From positions 176,443 to 240,442 of the forward strand of contig CAWDUO010000008.1 of the NCBI GenBank assembly GCA_963805475.1: DNA of 64,000 bases, given 5' to 3'. Shown one piece after another: positions 30,332-39,171 of the stretch. The notes below the pieces were generated by a model that saw only the letters and a program-made list of their open reading frames with translations, made no database searches and was not told where the DNA came from. Position numbers and translations under genes: made by a program. This DNA comes from VRUE01 sp963805475. GTDB lineage: Bacteria; Actinomycetota; Thermoleophilia; Solirubrobacterales; 70-9. Position 1 is the first letter of the stretch; each line of letters starts with the position of its first letter.

Positions 30332-30724
30332 GTGGGTTTAAGCGCGGGCGACGAGATCCCCGAGCTGAGGGTGACGCCGGACAAGTACCTGCCGCACCGC
30401 TACGCGGGCGCCTCCGGCGACTTCAACCCGATCCACATCGACCCCGAGTTCGCCAAGGCGGTCGGCCTGCCGAGCACGATCCTGCACGGCCTCTACATGA
30501 TGGGCCTGGTCGCCCGCGCCGCCGCGGAAGGGGCGGGGGGCGGCGATCCGCGCTCGCTGAAGCGCCTCTCGGTCCAGTTCCGCGGGATGGGCGCGCCGGA
30601 GACCGAGATCGTCGTCATCGGCACGGTCAAGTCGGTCGACGGCGACCGCGTCGTCATCGACACCGTCGCCGCGCAGGGCGCGAACCAGACGATCCGCAAC
30701 GCCGAGGCCGAAGTAGAGCTGTAG
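30332..30724 (+). CDS. MaoC-type dehydratase, HadB-like catalytic subunit
   Basis: Hot-dog hydratase/dehydratase of 130 residues. The hydratase-2 motif with catalytic Asp and His is clear: YAGASGDFNPIHIDPEFA near 24, followed by STILHGLYMMGLVARAA near 48. With the preceding subunit it should form a heterodimeric 3-hydroxyacyl-ACP dehydratase of fatty acid synthesis II. Start GTG at 30332. A P7 element begins right after the stop. Confidence 0.84.
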   Translation: MGLSAGDEIPELRVTPDKYLPHRYAGASGDFNPIHIDPEFAKAVGLPSTILHGLYMMGLVARAAAEGAGGGDPRSLKRLSVQFRGMGAPETEIVVIGTVKSVDGDRVVIDTVAAQGANQTIRNAEAEVEL

Positions 30725-30787
30725 GCGCGGGTCTCCTAAGGCAGCGGCCCACCCGGCCGAACACCCCCTTACCCGCCCCGCGGGGGA
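30725..30787 (+). repeat. P7 element, copy 1 (before hrcA)
   Basis: Starts one base after the dehydratase stop and contains GGCCCACCCGGCCGAACACC, nearly identical to 42903-42990. It is shorter than that copy and lacks the left half of the main stem, so it may be a decayed copy. It ends about where hrcA coding homology begins. Confidence 0.72.
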
Positions 30788-30874
30788 CGCTCTGCCTGCT
30801 TCAACTCCTATGCAGAGCGGCAGGAGCTGATCCTCCGGCTGGTCGTCGACGCCTACCTGGCGTCTGGCAGGCCC

Positions 30875-31534
30875 GTGCCCTCGAAGACGATCGCCGAGCG
30901 GCGCGAGGTCGAGTGGGGGCCGTCGACGGTGCGCGCAGAGCTGGCGGCGCTGGAGGCGGCCGGATTCATGACCCACCCGCACACCTCCGCCGGCCGGGTG
31001 CCGACCGAGGCCGGCTACCGCTATTACGTCGATCGGCTGATCGAGTCCGGCGCGCCGGCGGCGGTCGAGGTCGAGCTGGAGCTCTCGCGGCTGCGGCGGG
31101 AGATCGACGAGGCGATGCGGGAGACGACCTCCGCCCTGGCCCAGGTCAACGACCTGATGGCCCTGGTCACCGCGCCGCCGCTCGGCGAGACCCTCTACAT
31201 GCACGGGGTCTCGCGGCTGCTCTCGGCCGAGCACCTCGCCGAGCTGCCCCGCGTCGATGAGCTGATGGAAGCGCTGGAGCGCCGCGCCGGCGTGCTCGGC
31301 ATGCTGCGCTCGGCGCTCGAGGAGAGCTCCGTCTTCCTCTGGATCGGCGGCGAGAACCCGCAGCCGGAGCTGCGCTCGGTCAGCGTCGTCGGCGCCAACT
31401 ACGGGATCGGCCGCCGCAACCTCGGCTCGGTCGGCGTGGTCGGGCCGCTGCGCATGGACTACGCGACCGCGATCGCCTCGGTGCGCGGCGCTGCGCGCGA
31501 GCTGTCGCGCTACTGCGAGTCGGTCTACGGCTGA
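30875..31534 (+). CDS. hrcA: Heat-inducible transcription repressor HrcA, short form with uncertain start
   Basis: Repressor of chaperone genes through the CIRCE operator. From GTG 30875 it is 219 residues, but homology begins earlier: codons from about 30812 read AERQELILRLVVDAYLASGR, a normal HrcA start, with no ATG, GTG or TTG in frame after the stop at 30737. An ATG at 30810 is one base out of frame, so a single-base deletion after the start is likely. HrcA is normally about 340 residues; the stretch between ALVTAPP and LYMHGVSRLL is missing about 70-80 residues of the core domain. The ending IGPLRMDYATAI-like region (VGPLRMDYATAIASV) is intact. One-base overlap with dnaJ. Confidence 0.82.
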   Translation: MPSKTIAERREVEWGPSTVRAELAALEAAGFMTHPHTSAGRVPTEAGYRYYVDRLIESGAPAAVEVELELSRLRREIDEAMRETTSALAQVNDLMALVTAPPLGETLYMHGVSRLLSAEHLAELPRVDELMEALERRAGVLGMLRSALEESSVFLWIGGENPQPELRSVSVVGANYGIGRRNLGSVGVVGPLRMDYATAIASVRGAARELSRYCESVYG

Positions 31535-32199
31535 TGCCGGGCGACTTCTACGAGACCCTCGGCGTCGGCCGCGACGCCAACAAGGCCGAGCTGAAGACGG
31601 CCTTCCGCAGGCTGGCGCGGGAGCTGCACCCCGACGTCAACGACCACGACCCGCAGGCGGAGGAGAAGTTCAAGCAGGCGGCCGAAGCCTACGAGGTGCT
31701 CTCGGACCCCGAGCGGCGCCGCGCCTACGACGCCTACGGCCACGAGGGCCTGCGCGGCGGCGGGGCGGGACAGGCCGGCTTCGGCTCGGTCGAGGACATC
31801 TTCCAGGCCTTCTTCGGCGCCGGCTTCGGCTTCGAGGTGCGCCGCGGCCCGATGCGGGGCCAGGACCTGATCCACCAGGTCGAGGTCTCCGCCGTCGACG
31901 CGATGCTGGGGACGACGATCGAGGTGCCGAGCCACGAGGGCGAGCGCGAGATCGAGCTGCCGCCCGGCACCCAGCCGGGCAGCCAGTTCGCCCTGCGCGG
32001 CCACGGGATGCCGGGCTCGAACGGGGGGCCGCCGGGCGACCTGGTGATCGTCGTGCAGGTGATCGTCCCCGAGCAGCTCTCCGACGAGCAGCGCGAGCTG
32101 GCCGAGCGGCTGGGGGAGACGATCGAGCCGCACAACCTGCGCGCCGGCCGCGGCGACGGGGACAGCTTCTTTTCCCGCGTCCGCCGGGCCTTTGGCTAG
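31534..32199 (+). CDS. dnaJ: DnaJ-type co-chaperone lacking the zinc finger
   Basis: J-domain co-chaperone that stimulates DnaK. Residues 1-70 form the J domain with the HPD motif (RELHPDVNDHDP) and a short Gly/Phe region follows. The four CxxCxGxG zinc motifs are absent and the first substrate domain is collapsed: DLIHQVEVSAVDAMLGTTIE runs straight into ELPPGTQPGSQFALRGHGMP of the second. Total 221 residues against about 370 for DnaJ, so it is closer to CbpA-like proteins. Its place between hrcA and prmA is the classic heat-shock operon position. Confidence 0.85.
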   Translation: MPGDFYETLGVGRDANKAELKTAFRRLARELHPDVNDHDPQAEEKFKQAAEAYEVLSDPERRRAYDAYGHEGLRGGGAGQAGFGSVEDIFQAFFGAGFGFEVRRGPMRGQDLIHQVEVSAVDAMLGTTIEVPSHEGEREIELPPGTQPGSQFALRGHGMPGSNGGPPGDLVIVVQVIVPEQLSDEQRELAERLGETIEPHNLRAGRGDGDSFFSRVRRAFG

Positions 32200-33074
32200 G
32201 TGATCCGCCTCGCGGTCCGCTGCGTCCCCGAGCTGGCCGAGCAGGTGCTGGCCGAGCTGACGGTGCTTGCCCCGAACGGGGTCGAGGAGGACAGCGGGCC
32301 GGGCTACGTCGAGTACGCGATCTACGGCGGCGAGGGCGAGCTGCCCGAGCTGGGCGAGGTCGAGGTCGCGGCGGGCGACGGCCTGGTCGAGGTCGTCTCT
32401 ACCACGGTCCCCGACGACTGGGCCGACCGCTGGCAGGACTTCCACAAGCCGCTGCTGGTCGGCGGCCGCCTCTGGCTGCGCCCGTCGTGGGAGGAGCCGA
32501 GGGAGGCGGCGGTGGACGTCGTCGTCGATCCCGGCCGCGCCTTCGGCACCGGCGCCCACCCGACCACCCGCCTCTGCCTCGAGCTGCTGCTGGAGCTGGA
32601 GGGCGCCGGAGAAGCTCGAGGCCCTCTCACCGACCTCGGCACCGGCTCCGGCGTCCTCGCCATAGCCGCCGCCAAGCTCGGCTGGGCTCCGGTCATTGGC
32701 TACGACCATGAGGTAGCGGCGATCGAAGCAGCAACCGAGAACGCGGGGCAAACGGCGTCAACGCAAGCTTCGCAACCCAAAACCTGCGCGAGAGCCTTCC
32801 GCCGCTGGCGCCAACCGTCGTGGCCAACATGACCACGCCGGTCCTGAAGGCGGTAGCTGGCTTGCTTGTCGAAGGGAGTCGGGGGAGGTCCCGGCGGAGC
32901 CTCCCCGCTGTTGCTCCGACGGGACCTCCCCCGACTCCCGCAACCGTCGTCTGCTCGGGCATCCTCCCCGCCGAGCTCGACGAAGTCGCCGCCGCGTTCG
33001 GCCAAGCCGGCCTCGCCGAGGCCGAGCGCCGCCTCGACGGCGACTGGGCCGCCCTGCTGCTCCGTCGCCGCTAG
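32200..33074 (+). pseudogene. prmA: prmA, ribosomal protein L11 methyltransferase, broken by a frameshift
   Basis: SAM-dependent methyltransferase for L11. The first frame runs from GTG 32200 through the SAM motif LTDLGTGSGVLAIAAAKLG to about residue 180 and then into nonsense ending at 32832. One base appears lost near 32742 (GCGGGGCAAAC): from there the other frame gives NGVNASFATQNLRESL, then PTVVANMTTPVLKAVAGLL and the family ending ILPAELDEVAAAFG to 33074. A P4 element (32874-32939) is read in frame in the second part, replacing the short loop before the SGIL strand. Either a real pseudogene or one sequencing error. The gene is normally not essential. Confidence 0.82.
32874..32939 (+). 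repeat. P4 element, copy 1 (inside prmA)
   Basis: Perfect 20-base arms (left arm begins GGGAGTCGGGGG) enclose an inner stem CGGAGC/GCTCCG and apical CTCCCCGCTGTT. The copy at 44809 lies in the opposite sense, with the inner stem CGAGC/GCTCG and the same apical sequence. Inner and middle stem bases differ in both copies yet remain paired. Confidence 0.9.
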
Positions 33075-33079
33075 GGGAT

Positions 33080-33568
33080 ATGTTTCCCGCGATGACGGCG
33101 ACGATCACCTGGTTCGGCATCGGCCTCTTCATCCACGTGTTCGCGGTGGTGCTCGTCTTCGGGCCGACCTTCGCCTACGGCATCTTCATCGCCGTCGCCG
33201 AAAAAAGCTCGCCGAGCAGCGTGCCCGCCGTCCTGCGCGGCATCCTGGCGCACGACCGCTACCTGCTCAGCCCGGGCCTGATCGTCATCCTGCTCGCCGG
33301 CGTCTACATGCTGATCGACCACCACATCAGCGCCGGCGAGTCCTGGGTCAGCGTCGGCTTCGTCGCGATCGTGATCCTCTTCGGCATGGCGCACGGCTTC
33401 TTCCGGCCCAACACGAAGAAGGCGCTGGAGCTGGCCGAGCGCGACCTGGCCGCGGGCGGCACGCTCGGCGACGAGTACGCGGCTGTCGCCAAGAAGCTGG
33501 AGAACGGCGGCAAACTCGCCGGCCTGATCGTCGCGATCACGATCTTCTTCATGACCGTCCAGCCCTGA
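33080..33568 (+). CDS. DUF2269-like integral membrane protein
   Basis: 162 residues with four membrane segments (about 6-30, 58-75, 88-108, 142-160). The pattern FIHVFAVVLVFGPTFAYGI near 13 and the polar loop with AHDRYLLSPGLIVILLAGVYM near 51 resemble the DUF2269 family of predicted membrane proteins, whose function is unknown. Conserved histidines in segments one and three could bind a metal or haem, which is speculation. ATG at 33080, with a second in-frame ATG four codons later. Confidence 0.72.
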   Translation: MFPAMTATITWFGIGLFIHVFAVVLVFGPTFAYGIFIAVAEKSSPSSVPAVLRGILAHDRYLLSPGLIVILLAGVYMLIDHHISAGESWVSVGFVAIVILFGMAHGFFRPNTKKALELAERDLAAGGTLGDEYAAVAKKLENGGKLAGLIVAITIFFMTVQP

Positions 33569-33624
33569 CGGCGCCCGCTCTGGCCTCGCACGGACACCAG
33601 CTCGACGCCTCTCAGCCGATCGCG

Positions 33625-34437
33625 ATGTTCGACTCCGGGGTCGGCGGCCTCACCGTCCTGCACGAGTGCCTCGTCTCGCTGCCCGAGGAGGACTTCGTCT
33701 ACCTCGGCGACACGGCGATGTTCCCCTACGGCACGCGCGACCCCGAGCGCCTGCGCGAGCGGATCCGGGCGATCGCCGAGCTGCTGCTGACCGGCGGCGC
33801 GAAGCTGCTGGTGATCGCCTGCAACACCGCGACCTCGATCGGCGAGGACGTGGCGCGCGAGGTCGCCGCCGCGCACGGGGTCGAGGTCGTGCCGGTGGTC
33901 GAGCCGCAGGCCGAGATCGCCGCCGCGATCACCGACAGCGGCCGGGTCGGCGTGCTGGCGACGCCGAACACGGTCGAGAGCGGCGCCTACCGGCGGGCGC
34001 TGGAGGCGCAGGGGCGGGCGCTCGAGGTGACCGAGGTCGAGGCGCCCGACCTGGCGCCCTTCATCCAGGACGGCTCGCCCTTCGACCAGGCGGTCGTCGA
34101 CATGGCGCGTTCCTACTGCGCGCCGCTGAAGCGGGCCGCCGTCGACACGCTGATCCTCGGCTGCACGCACTACCCGTTGGTGGCGCCGATGCTGCAGCGC
34201 ATCCTCGGCCGCGACGTGCGCCTGGTCAGCGGCGGCCACGCGGTCGCCGCGGCGGCGCAGCGCACGCTCGAGCGCGGCGGCCTCGCCCGGCCGGCCGGCG
34301 GCGAAGGGGCGTACCGCTTCCTCTGCAGCGGCGACGCCGAGTCCTTCCGCGAGCTCGGCACCCGCTTCCTGCAGATGCCGCTGGGCGAGGTCGAGCGGAT
34401 CGAGATCGACGTCCCCGACTACCCTGTAGGTGGATGA
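33625..34437 (+). CDS. murI: Glutamate racemase
   Basis: Supplies D-glutamate for peptidoglycan. About 270 residues with both catalytic cysteines visible, in VIACNTATS near 70 and ILGCTHYPLV near 184, and the opening MFDSGVGGLTVL. The ATG at 33625 is the only standard start in frame before the motif; homologues often have about ten residues more, and upstream codons do continue in frame (SHGHQLDASQPIA) but without ATG, GTG or TTG. The stop overlaps the next gene. Confidence 0.93.
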   Translation: MFDSGVGGLTVLHECLVSLPEEDFVYLGDTAMFPYGTRDPERLRERIRAIAELLLTGGAKLLVIACNTATSIGEDVAREVAAAHGVEVVPVVEPQAEIAAAITDSGRVGVLATPNTVESGAYRRALEAQGRALEVTEVEAPDLAPFIQDGSPFDQAVVDMARSYCAPLKRAAVDTLILGCTHYPLVAPMLQRILGRDVRLVSGGHAVAAAAQRTLERGGLARPAGGEGAYRFLCSGDAESFRELGTRFLQMPLGEVERIEIDVPDYPVGG

Positions 34438-34865
34438 GCGTTCTCGAGCAGGTGCAGGCTGACGTGCGCACGGCGATGAAGGCCGGCGAGCGCGAGCGCG
34501 CCGCGGCGCTGCGGATGATCGTCGACTCGCTCCAGCAGGACGCCAAGCTCGGCAAGGGCGACGAGGTCGCGGTGCTGCAGCGCGAGCGCAAGAAGCGGCT
34601 CGAGGCGGCCGACGCCTACCACGAGGCAGACCGGACCGAACAGGCGAAGGCCGAGAGGTTCGAGGCCGAGCTGATCGAGGCCTACCTGCCGGCGCAGCTC
34701 TCAGACGCCGAGCTGGCCGAGCTGGTCGACGCGGCGGTCGCCGAGACCGGCGCCTCCGAACAGAAGCAGATGGGCCAGGTGATGTCGGCGCTGATGCCGA
34801 AGGTCGGCGGCCGCGCCGACGGCAAGCGGGTCAGCGCGGCGGTGCGAGAACGACTTGGCTCGTAG
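34434..34865 (+). CDS. yqeY: GatB/YqeY-domain protein
   Basis: 143-residue helical protein of the YqeY family, related to the tail domain of the amidotransferase subunit GatB. Typical elements are the start MSVLEQVQADVRTAMKAGER, RMIVDSLQQ near 29, and EAYLPAQLSDAELAELV near 81. The precise role is unsettled; tRNA-dependent amidation is suggested by the domain. Start ATG overlaps the murI stop in ATGA. Confidence 0.92.
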   Translation: MSVLEQVQADVRTAMKAGERERAAALRMIVDSLQQDAKLGKGDEVAVLQRERKKRLEAADAYHEADRTEQAKAERFEAELIEAYLPAQLSDAELAELVDAAVAETGASEQKQMGQVMSALMPKVGGRADGKRVSAAVRERLGS

Positions 34866-35811
34866 GCAGCTGACCCTCGACAACACCGTGGCCGCCGAGC
34901 TGGCGGGCTCCGAGGACGCCGTGCTGCGGGCGCTGCGCGGCCGCCTCGACTGCGACTTCCACCTGCGCGGCAACGTGCTGACGCTCGACGGCGAGGCCGG
35001 CGACGTGCAGACGGCGGCGACGGTGGTCGACGAGCTGGTCGACCTGATCGAGCAGGGCCACGAGGTCGCGCCGGGGACGATCGAAGCGGTGACCGGGGCG
35101 ATCGACGCGCACGAGAGCCCGGCCGAGATCCTCGAGGACGTCGTCTGGCGGCACCGCAACACCAAGGTCGCGCCGAAGACGCTCAACCAGAAGCGCTACG
35201 TCGACTCGATCCGCGAGCACACGATCACCTTCGGGATCGGCCCCGCCGGCACCGGCAAGACCTTCCTCGCGGTGGCGATGGCGGCGCACGCCCTCGCCGA
35301 GCGCCAGGTGCAGCGGATCATCCTCACCCGCCCCGCGGTCGAGGCCGGCGAGCGGCTCGGCTTCCTGCCCGGCGACATCCAGGCCAAGGTCGACCCCTAC
35401 CTGCGGCCGCTCTTCGACGCGCTCTTCGACATGCTCGACCCCGACCGGGTCAACGGCTACTTCGAGCGCGGCGTGATCGAGGTGGCGCCGCTCGCCTTCA
35501 TGCGCGGCCGCACCCTCAACGACTCCTTCGTGATCCTCGACGAGGCGCAGAACACGAGCCCCGAGCAGATGAAGATGTTCCTCACCCGGCTCGGCTTCAA
35601 CTCGCGCATGGTCGTCACCGGCGACGTCACCCAGATCGACCTGCCGACCGACCAGCGCTCCGGCCTCGTCGTCGTCCGCGACATCCTCAGCGAGGTGCAG
35701 GACATCGCCTTCATCCGCTTCGGCGGCGAGGACGTCGTCCGCCACAAGCTCGTGCAGCGGATCGTCGCCGCCTACGACTCCTATGAGCCCCGCGGAGATA
35801 GCGGCGCCTGA
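34855..35811 (+). CDS. phoH: PhoH-family ATPase
   Basis: PhoH/YbeZ ATPase linked to RNA metabolism, often acting with YbeY. It is 318 residues with an N-terminal KH-like region, then Walker A GPAGTGKTF near 128, LTRPAVEAGERLGFLPGD near 157 and Walker B FVILDEAQNTSPEQ near 222. Start TTG at 34855, eleven bases before the yqeY stop. It overlaps ybeY by 29 bases, an order (phoH-ybeY-era) kept across many bacteria. Confidence 0.94.
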   Translation: MARRQLTLDNTVAAELAGSEDAVLRALRGRLDCDFHLRGNVLTLDGEAGDVQTAATVVDELVDLIEQGHEVAPGTIEAVTGAIDAHESPAEILEDVVWRHRNTKVAPKTLNQKRYVDSIREHTITFGIGPAGTGKTFLAVAMAAHALAERQVQRIILTRPAVEAGERLGFLPGDIQAKVDPYLRPLFDALFDMLDPDRVNGYFERGVIEVAPLAFMRGRTLNDSFVILDEAQNTSPEQMKMFLTRLGFNSRMVVTGDVTQIDLPTDQRSGLVVVRDILSEVQDIAFIRFGGEDVVRHKLVQRIVAAYDSYEPRGDSGA

Positions 35812-36148
35812 GGGGCTGCGCGCCGCGGTGGAGGCCGCGTTGCGCGCGGCCGGGGTCGAGGACGGCCACCTCGCGGTCGAGCTCGTCGGCGAGGAGCGGA
35901 TCCGCGCGCTGAACCGCGACCACCGCGGCGTCGACGCGCCGACCGACGTGCTCGCCTTCCCGGTCGACGAAGCGGCGCCGACGCCGGGCCCGCGCGAGCT
36001 CGGCGACGTCGCGATCTGCCCCGAGCACTGCACCGACGTCACCGAGGCCGCCGTCCACGGCGTCCTCCACCTGTGCGGTTATGACCATGAAACGGACGAG
36101 GGCGAGATGTTGGCGCTGCAGGCGCGCGTGATGGAGGAGCTGGGATGA
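35783..36148 (+). CDS. ybeY: Endoribonuclease YbeY
   Basis: Zinc-dependent RNase needed for 16S rRNA 3'-end maturation and ribosome quality control. It has 121 residues with the metal motif HGVLHLCGYDHETDEGEM near 93 and the family stretch NRDHRGVDAPTDVLAFP near 46. It starts within phoH and its stop overlaps era by four bases. Confidence 0.95.
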   Translation: MSPAEIAAPEGLRAAVEAALRAAGVEDGHLAVELVGEERIRALNRDHRGVDAPTDVLAFPVDEAAPTPGPRELGDVAICPEHCTDVTEAAVHGVLHLCGYDHETDEGEMLALQARVMEELG

Positions 36149-37038
36149 AGCGCGCCGGCTTCATCGGGCTCGCCGGTCGCCCCAACGTCGGCAAGTCGAC
36201 CCTGGTCAACGCGATCGTCGGCAGCCGCGTCGCGATCGTCTCGATGCGCCCGCAGACGACGCGGCGGGCGATCCGCGGCATCGCGACCGACGAGGATGCG
36301 GGCCGCCAGCTCGTGCTCGTCGACCTGCCGGGCGTGCAGCGGCCGCGCGACGTGCTGACCGAGCGCATGCAGAAGCGGGTCGAGCGCGAGCTGGCCGACT
36401 CCGACGTGGCGCTGCTGGTCGTCGACGGCGCGCAGGGGATCGGCCCCGGCGACCGCTTCATCGCCCGGGCTCTGCTCGGCGCCGGTCGCAAGCTGCCGAC
36501 GATCTGCGCGGTCAACAAGGTCGACCGCACCGGCCCCAACGAGCTGGTGCCGGTGCTCGCCGAGGCCGCCGAGCTGGAGGGCGTCGACGAGGTCTTCCCG
36601 ATCAGCGCCCGCGGCGGCGAGGGCCTCGGGGCGCTGGTCGAGCGGCTGGGGGAGCTGGTCCCCGAGGGCGAGTACCTCTACCCGCCCGAGGACCGCAGCG
36701 ACCAGCCGGGGGAGACGATGCTCGCCGAGCTGATCCGCGAGCAGGTGCTCAACCGCACGCGCGACGAGATTCCCCACTCGGTCGAGGTCCAGGTCAAGGA
36801 GGTCGAGACCCGCGAGGACGGCCTGGTCACCGTGCGCGCCGAGGTCTGGGCCGAGACCGAGTCGCAGAAGGGCATCCTGATCGGCAAGGGCGGCGCCAAG
36901 GTCGGCGAGATCGGCGCCGCCGCACGGCGCTCGCTCGAAGGAGAGCTCGGCGGCAAGGTTCACCTCGAACTCCAGGTGCGGGTCCGCGACCGCTGGCGGC
37001 GGGACGAGGGACTCCTGGATCGTCTCGGCATCGAGTAA
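36145..37038 (+). CDS. era: GTPase Era
   Basis: Essential GTPase for 30S assembly. It is 297 residues. G domain: GRPNVGKSTL near 11, switch RPQTTRRAIRGI near 35, G3 as DLPGVQRP near 61 (Asp-Leu where Asp-Thr is usual) and NKVDR near 122. C-terminal KH domain with ILIGKGGAKVGEIG near 249 binds the 3' end of 16S rRNA. ATG overlaps the ybeY stop. Confidence 0.96.
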   Translation: MKRAGFIGLAGRPNVGKSTLVNAIVGSRVAIVSMRPQTTRRAIRGIATDEDAGRQLVLVDLPGVQRPRDVLTERMQKRVERELADSDVALLVVDGAQGIGPGDRFIARALLGAGRKLPTICAVNKVDRTGPNELVPVLAEAAELEGVDEVFPISARGGEGLGALVERLGELVPEGEYLYPPEDRSDQPGETMLAELIREQVLNRTRDEIPHSVEVQVKEVETREDGLVTVRAEVWAETESQKGILIGKGGAKVGEIGAAARRSLEGELGGKVHLELQVRVRDRWRRDEGLLDRLGIE

Positions 37039-37051
37039 CTACGATGCGCTG

Positions 37052-37663
37052 ATGTTCGACGAGGTGAAATTCGACGAGCGCGGGCTGGTGCCGTGCGTCG
37101 CGCAGGACTCGTCCACCGGCGAGGTGCTGACGCTTGCCTACGCGAACGAGGAGTCCCTTCGCTTGACCGTTGAGAGTGGGGAGGTTCATTTCTTCAGCCG
37201 GTCTCGTGGGCGGATCTGGCGCAAAGGGGAAGAGTCGGGGAACGTCTTGAGGCTGCGGCAGCTGCGGGTCGACTGCGACGGCGATGCGATCGTCGCGCTG
37301 GTCGAGCCGAGCGGGCCCGCCTGCCACACCGGCGAACGGTCGTGCTTCTACCGTGAGATCGAGGGGAGCGAGCCGGAGCCGGTCGCGCACGAGGCGCTGG
37401 CGGCGCTGGAGCGGACGCTGCGCGAGCGCGCCGCCGAGCGGCCCGCCGGCAGCTACACGGTGAAGCTGCTCGACGACCCGGCGTTGATCGGCGAGAAGGT
37501 CGCCGAGGAGGCCGAGGAGGTCGTGCGCGCGGCGCGCGAGGAGAGCGACGAGCGGGTCGCCGAAGAGGCCGCCGACCTGCTCTACCACCTGAGCGTCCTG
37601 CTCGCCTCGCGCGAGCTGCCGCTGAGCGCGGCGATGGAGGTGCTGAATGGCCGTCGCGGCTGA
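37052..37663 (+). CDS. hisIE: Bifunctional phosphoribosyl-AMP cyclohydrolase / phosphoribosyl-ATP pyrophosphatase
   Basis: Catalyses the second and third steps of histidine synthesis. The HisI part (1-115) shows FFSRSRGRIWRKGEESGN near 46 and the metal site DCDGDA ... CHTGERSCF. The HisE part (120-203) shows KLLDDPALIGEKVAEEAEEV and EEAADLLYHLSVLLA. No other his gene is in the window. Its end overlaps trpE by 17 bases, so histidine and tryptophan synthesis share a transcript here. Confidence 0.94.
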   Translation: MFDEVKFDERGLVPCVAQDSSTGEVLTLAYANEESLRLTVESGEVHFFSRSRGRIWRKGEESGNVLRLRQLRVDCDGDAIVALVEPSGPACHTGERSCFYREIEGSEPEPVAHEALAALERTLRERAAERPAGSYTVKLLDDPALIGEKVAEEAEEVVRAAREESDERVAEEAADLLYHLSVLLASRELPLSAAMEVLNGRRG

Positions 37664-39164
37664 CGTGGGGGAGTTGGAGGTCGAGCCGAGCCTCGAGGAG
37701 GCGCGGGCGCTCGCCGCCGAGGGCAACGTAGTCCCGGTCCGCGCGACCTTCGTCGACGACTGCGAGACGCCCGTCTCGGCCTTCCTCAAGCTGCGCGCCG
37801 GCGAGCCCGAGGGGGCGCCCTGCTTCCTGCTCGAGTCGGCCGAGCAGGGCCAGGTCGGCCGCTACTCCTTCGTCGGCGTCCGGCCGCGCTCGCTGCTGCG
37901 CTGGAGCGACGGCGTCCTGCGCGACTCCGAGCAGGGCGGCGAGCCCACCGAGGCGCCCGACCCCTACGCGGCGGTCGCCGAGCGCATGGCGGGCTTCCGC
38001 CTCGCCCCGGTCGAGGGCCTGCCGCCCTTCGCCGGCGGCGCCGTCGGCTTCTTCGGCTACGACCTGGTGCGCACGGTCGAGCCGCTCGGCGAGCCCAACC
38101 CCGACCCGCTCGGCCTGCCCGACATGGCGCTGATGGTCACCGACGTGCTGCTCGTCTTCGATCACCTGCGCCACGAGCTGACGATCATGTCGTGCGCCTT
38201 AGCCGACGACGAGGGCGGCATCGGCGCCGCCTACGAACGCGCCGTGGCGACGATCGCGGAGATGCGCGAGCGCCTGCGCGCCGCCGTGCCGGCGCCGCCG
38301 CGCCCGACCGTCGCCGAGCCGCCGGCGTTCGAGTCGAACATGACGCGCGAGGAGTTCGAAGCGATGGTCGCCCGGATCGTCGAGTACGTCCACGCCGGCG
38401 ACGCCTTCCAGGTCGTCCCCTCGCAGCGCTTCTCGGCGCCGGCGCCGGTCGAGGCCTTCTCCGTCTACCGCGGCCTGCGCGCCGTCAACCCCTCCCCCTA
38501 CATGTACTTCCTCGAGTTCGGCGACTTCCAGATCGCCGGGGCCTCGCCCGAGCCGCTGGTCACGGTCGAGGGCCGCAAGGTCACGACCCGGCCGATCGCC
38601 GGCACCTCGCCGCGCGGTCGCAGCGAGGAGGAGGACCGCCGCCTCGCCGAGCGCCTCGTCAACGACCCCAAGGAGCGGGCCGAGCACGTGATGCTGGTCG
38701 ACCTCGGCCGCAACGACCTCGGCCGGGTCTGCGAGTACGGCTCGGTCGAGGTCGACGAGCTGATGGTCGTCGAGACCTACTCGCACGTCCTCCACATCGT
38801 CAGCCAGGTCTCGGGGCGGCTGCGCGAGGGGGTGACGGCGATGGACGTGGTGCGCTCGACCCTGCCGGTGGGGACGCTGTCGGGGGCGCCCAAGGTGCGG
38901 GCGATGCAGATCATCGACGAGCTCGAGCCGGTCAAGCGCTGCTCATACGGCGGCGCGATCGGCTACCTCTCCTGGGACGGCGACCTCGACACGGCGATCC
39001 ACATCCGCACCGTCGTCGCCAAGGACGGGCAGCTGCACGTGCAGGCGGGCGGCGGCACGGTCGCCGACGCCAAGCCGGCCTACGAGTACAACGAGTCGGT
39101 CAACAAGGCCAAGGCGGTCTTCCGCGCGGTAGAGCTGGCCTGCGAACAACCGGACTGGGCCTGA
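37647..39164 (+). CDS. trpE: Anthranilate synthase component I
   Basis: Makes anthranilate from chorismate with ammonia supplied by TrpG. About 505 residues. The chorismate-binding core begins near 230 and shows DAFQVVPSQRF, PIAGTSPRGRSEEED near 326, ERAEHVMLVDLGRNDLGRV near 350, and the ending GTLSGAPKVRAM and AGGGTVADAKP. The N-terminal regulatory domain contains LLESAEQGQVGRYSFVG with the LLES element used for tryptophan feedback inhibition. No leader peptide or attenuator is possible because the start lies inside hisIE. Confidence 0.95.
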   Translation: MAVAADVGELEVEPSLEEARALAAEGNVVPVRATFVDDCETPVSAFLKLRAGEPEGAPCFLLESAEQGQVGRYSFVGVRPRSLLRWSDGVLRDSEQGGEPTEAPDPYAAVAERMAGFRLAPVEGLPPFAGGAVGFFGYDLVRTVEPLGEPNPDPLGLPDMALMVTDVLLVFDHLRHELTIMSCALADDEGGIGAAYERAVATIAEMRERLRAAVPAPPRPTVAEPPAFESNMTREEFEAMVARIVEYVHAGDAFQVVPSQRFSAPAPVEAFSVYRGLRAVNPSPYMYFLEFGDFQIAGASPEPLVTVEGRKVTTRPIAGTSPRGRSEEEDRRLAERLVNDPKERAEHVMLVDLGRNDLGRVCEYGSVEVDELMVVETYSHVLHIVSQVSGRLREGVTAMDVVRSTLPVGTLSGAPKVRAMQIIDELEPVKRCSYGGAIGYLSWDGDLDTAIHIRTVVAKDGQLHVQAGGGTVADAKPAYEYNESVNKAKAVFRAVELACEQPDWA

Positions 39165-39171
39165 GGAAGCG

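Noticed and set aside
30725..30874. CIRCE operator before hrcA
   Set aside because: No TTAGCACTC-type inverted repeat with a nine-base spacer was found; only the P7 element is present.
37600..37700. trp attenuator or leader peptide before trpE
   Set aside because: trpE starts inside hisIE by 17 bases, leaving no room for a leader; no Trp-codon cluster is visible.
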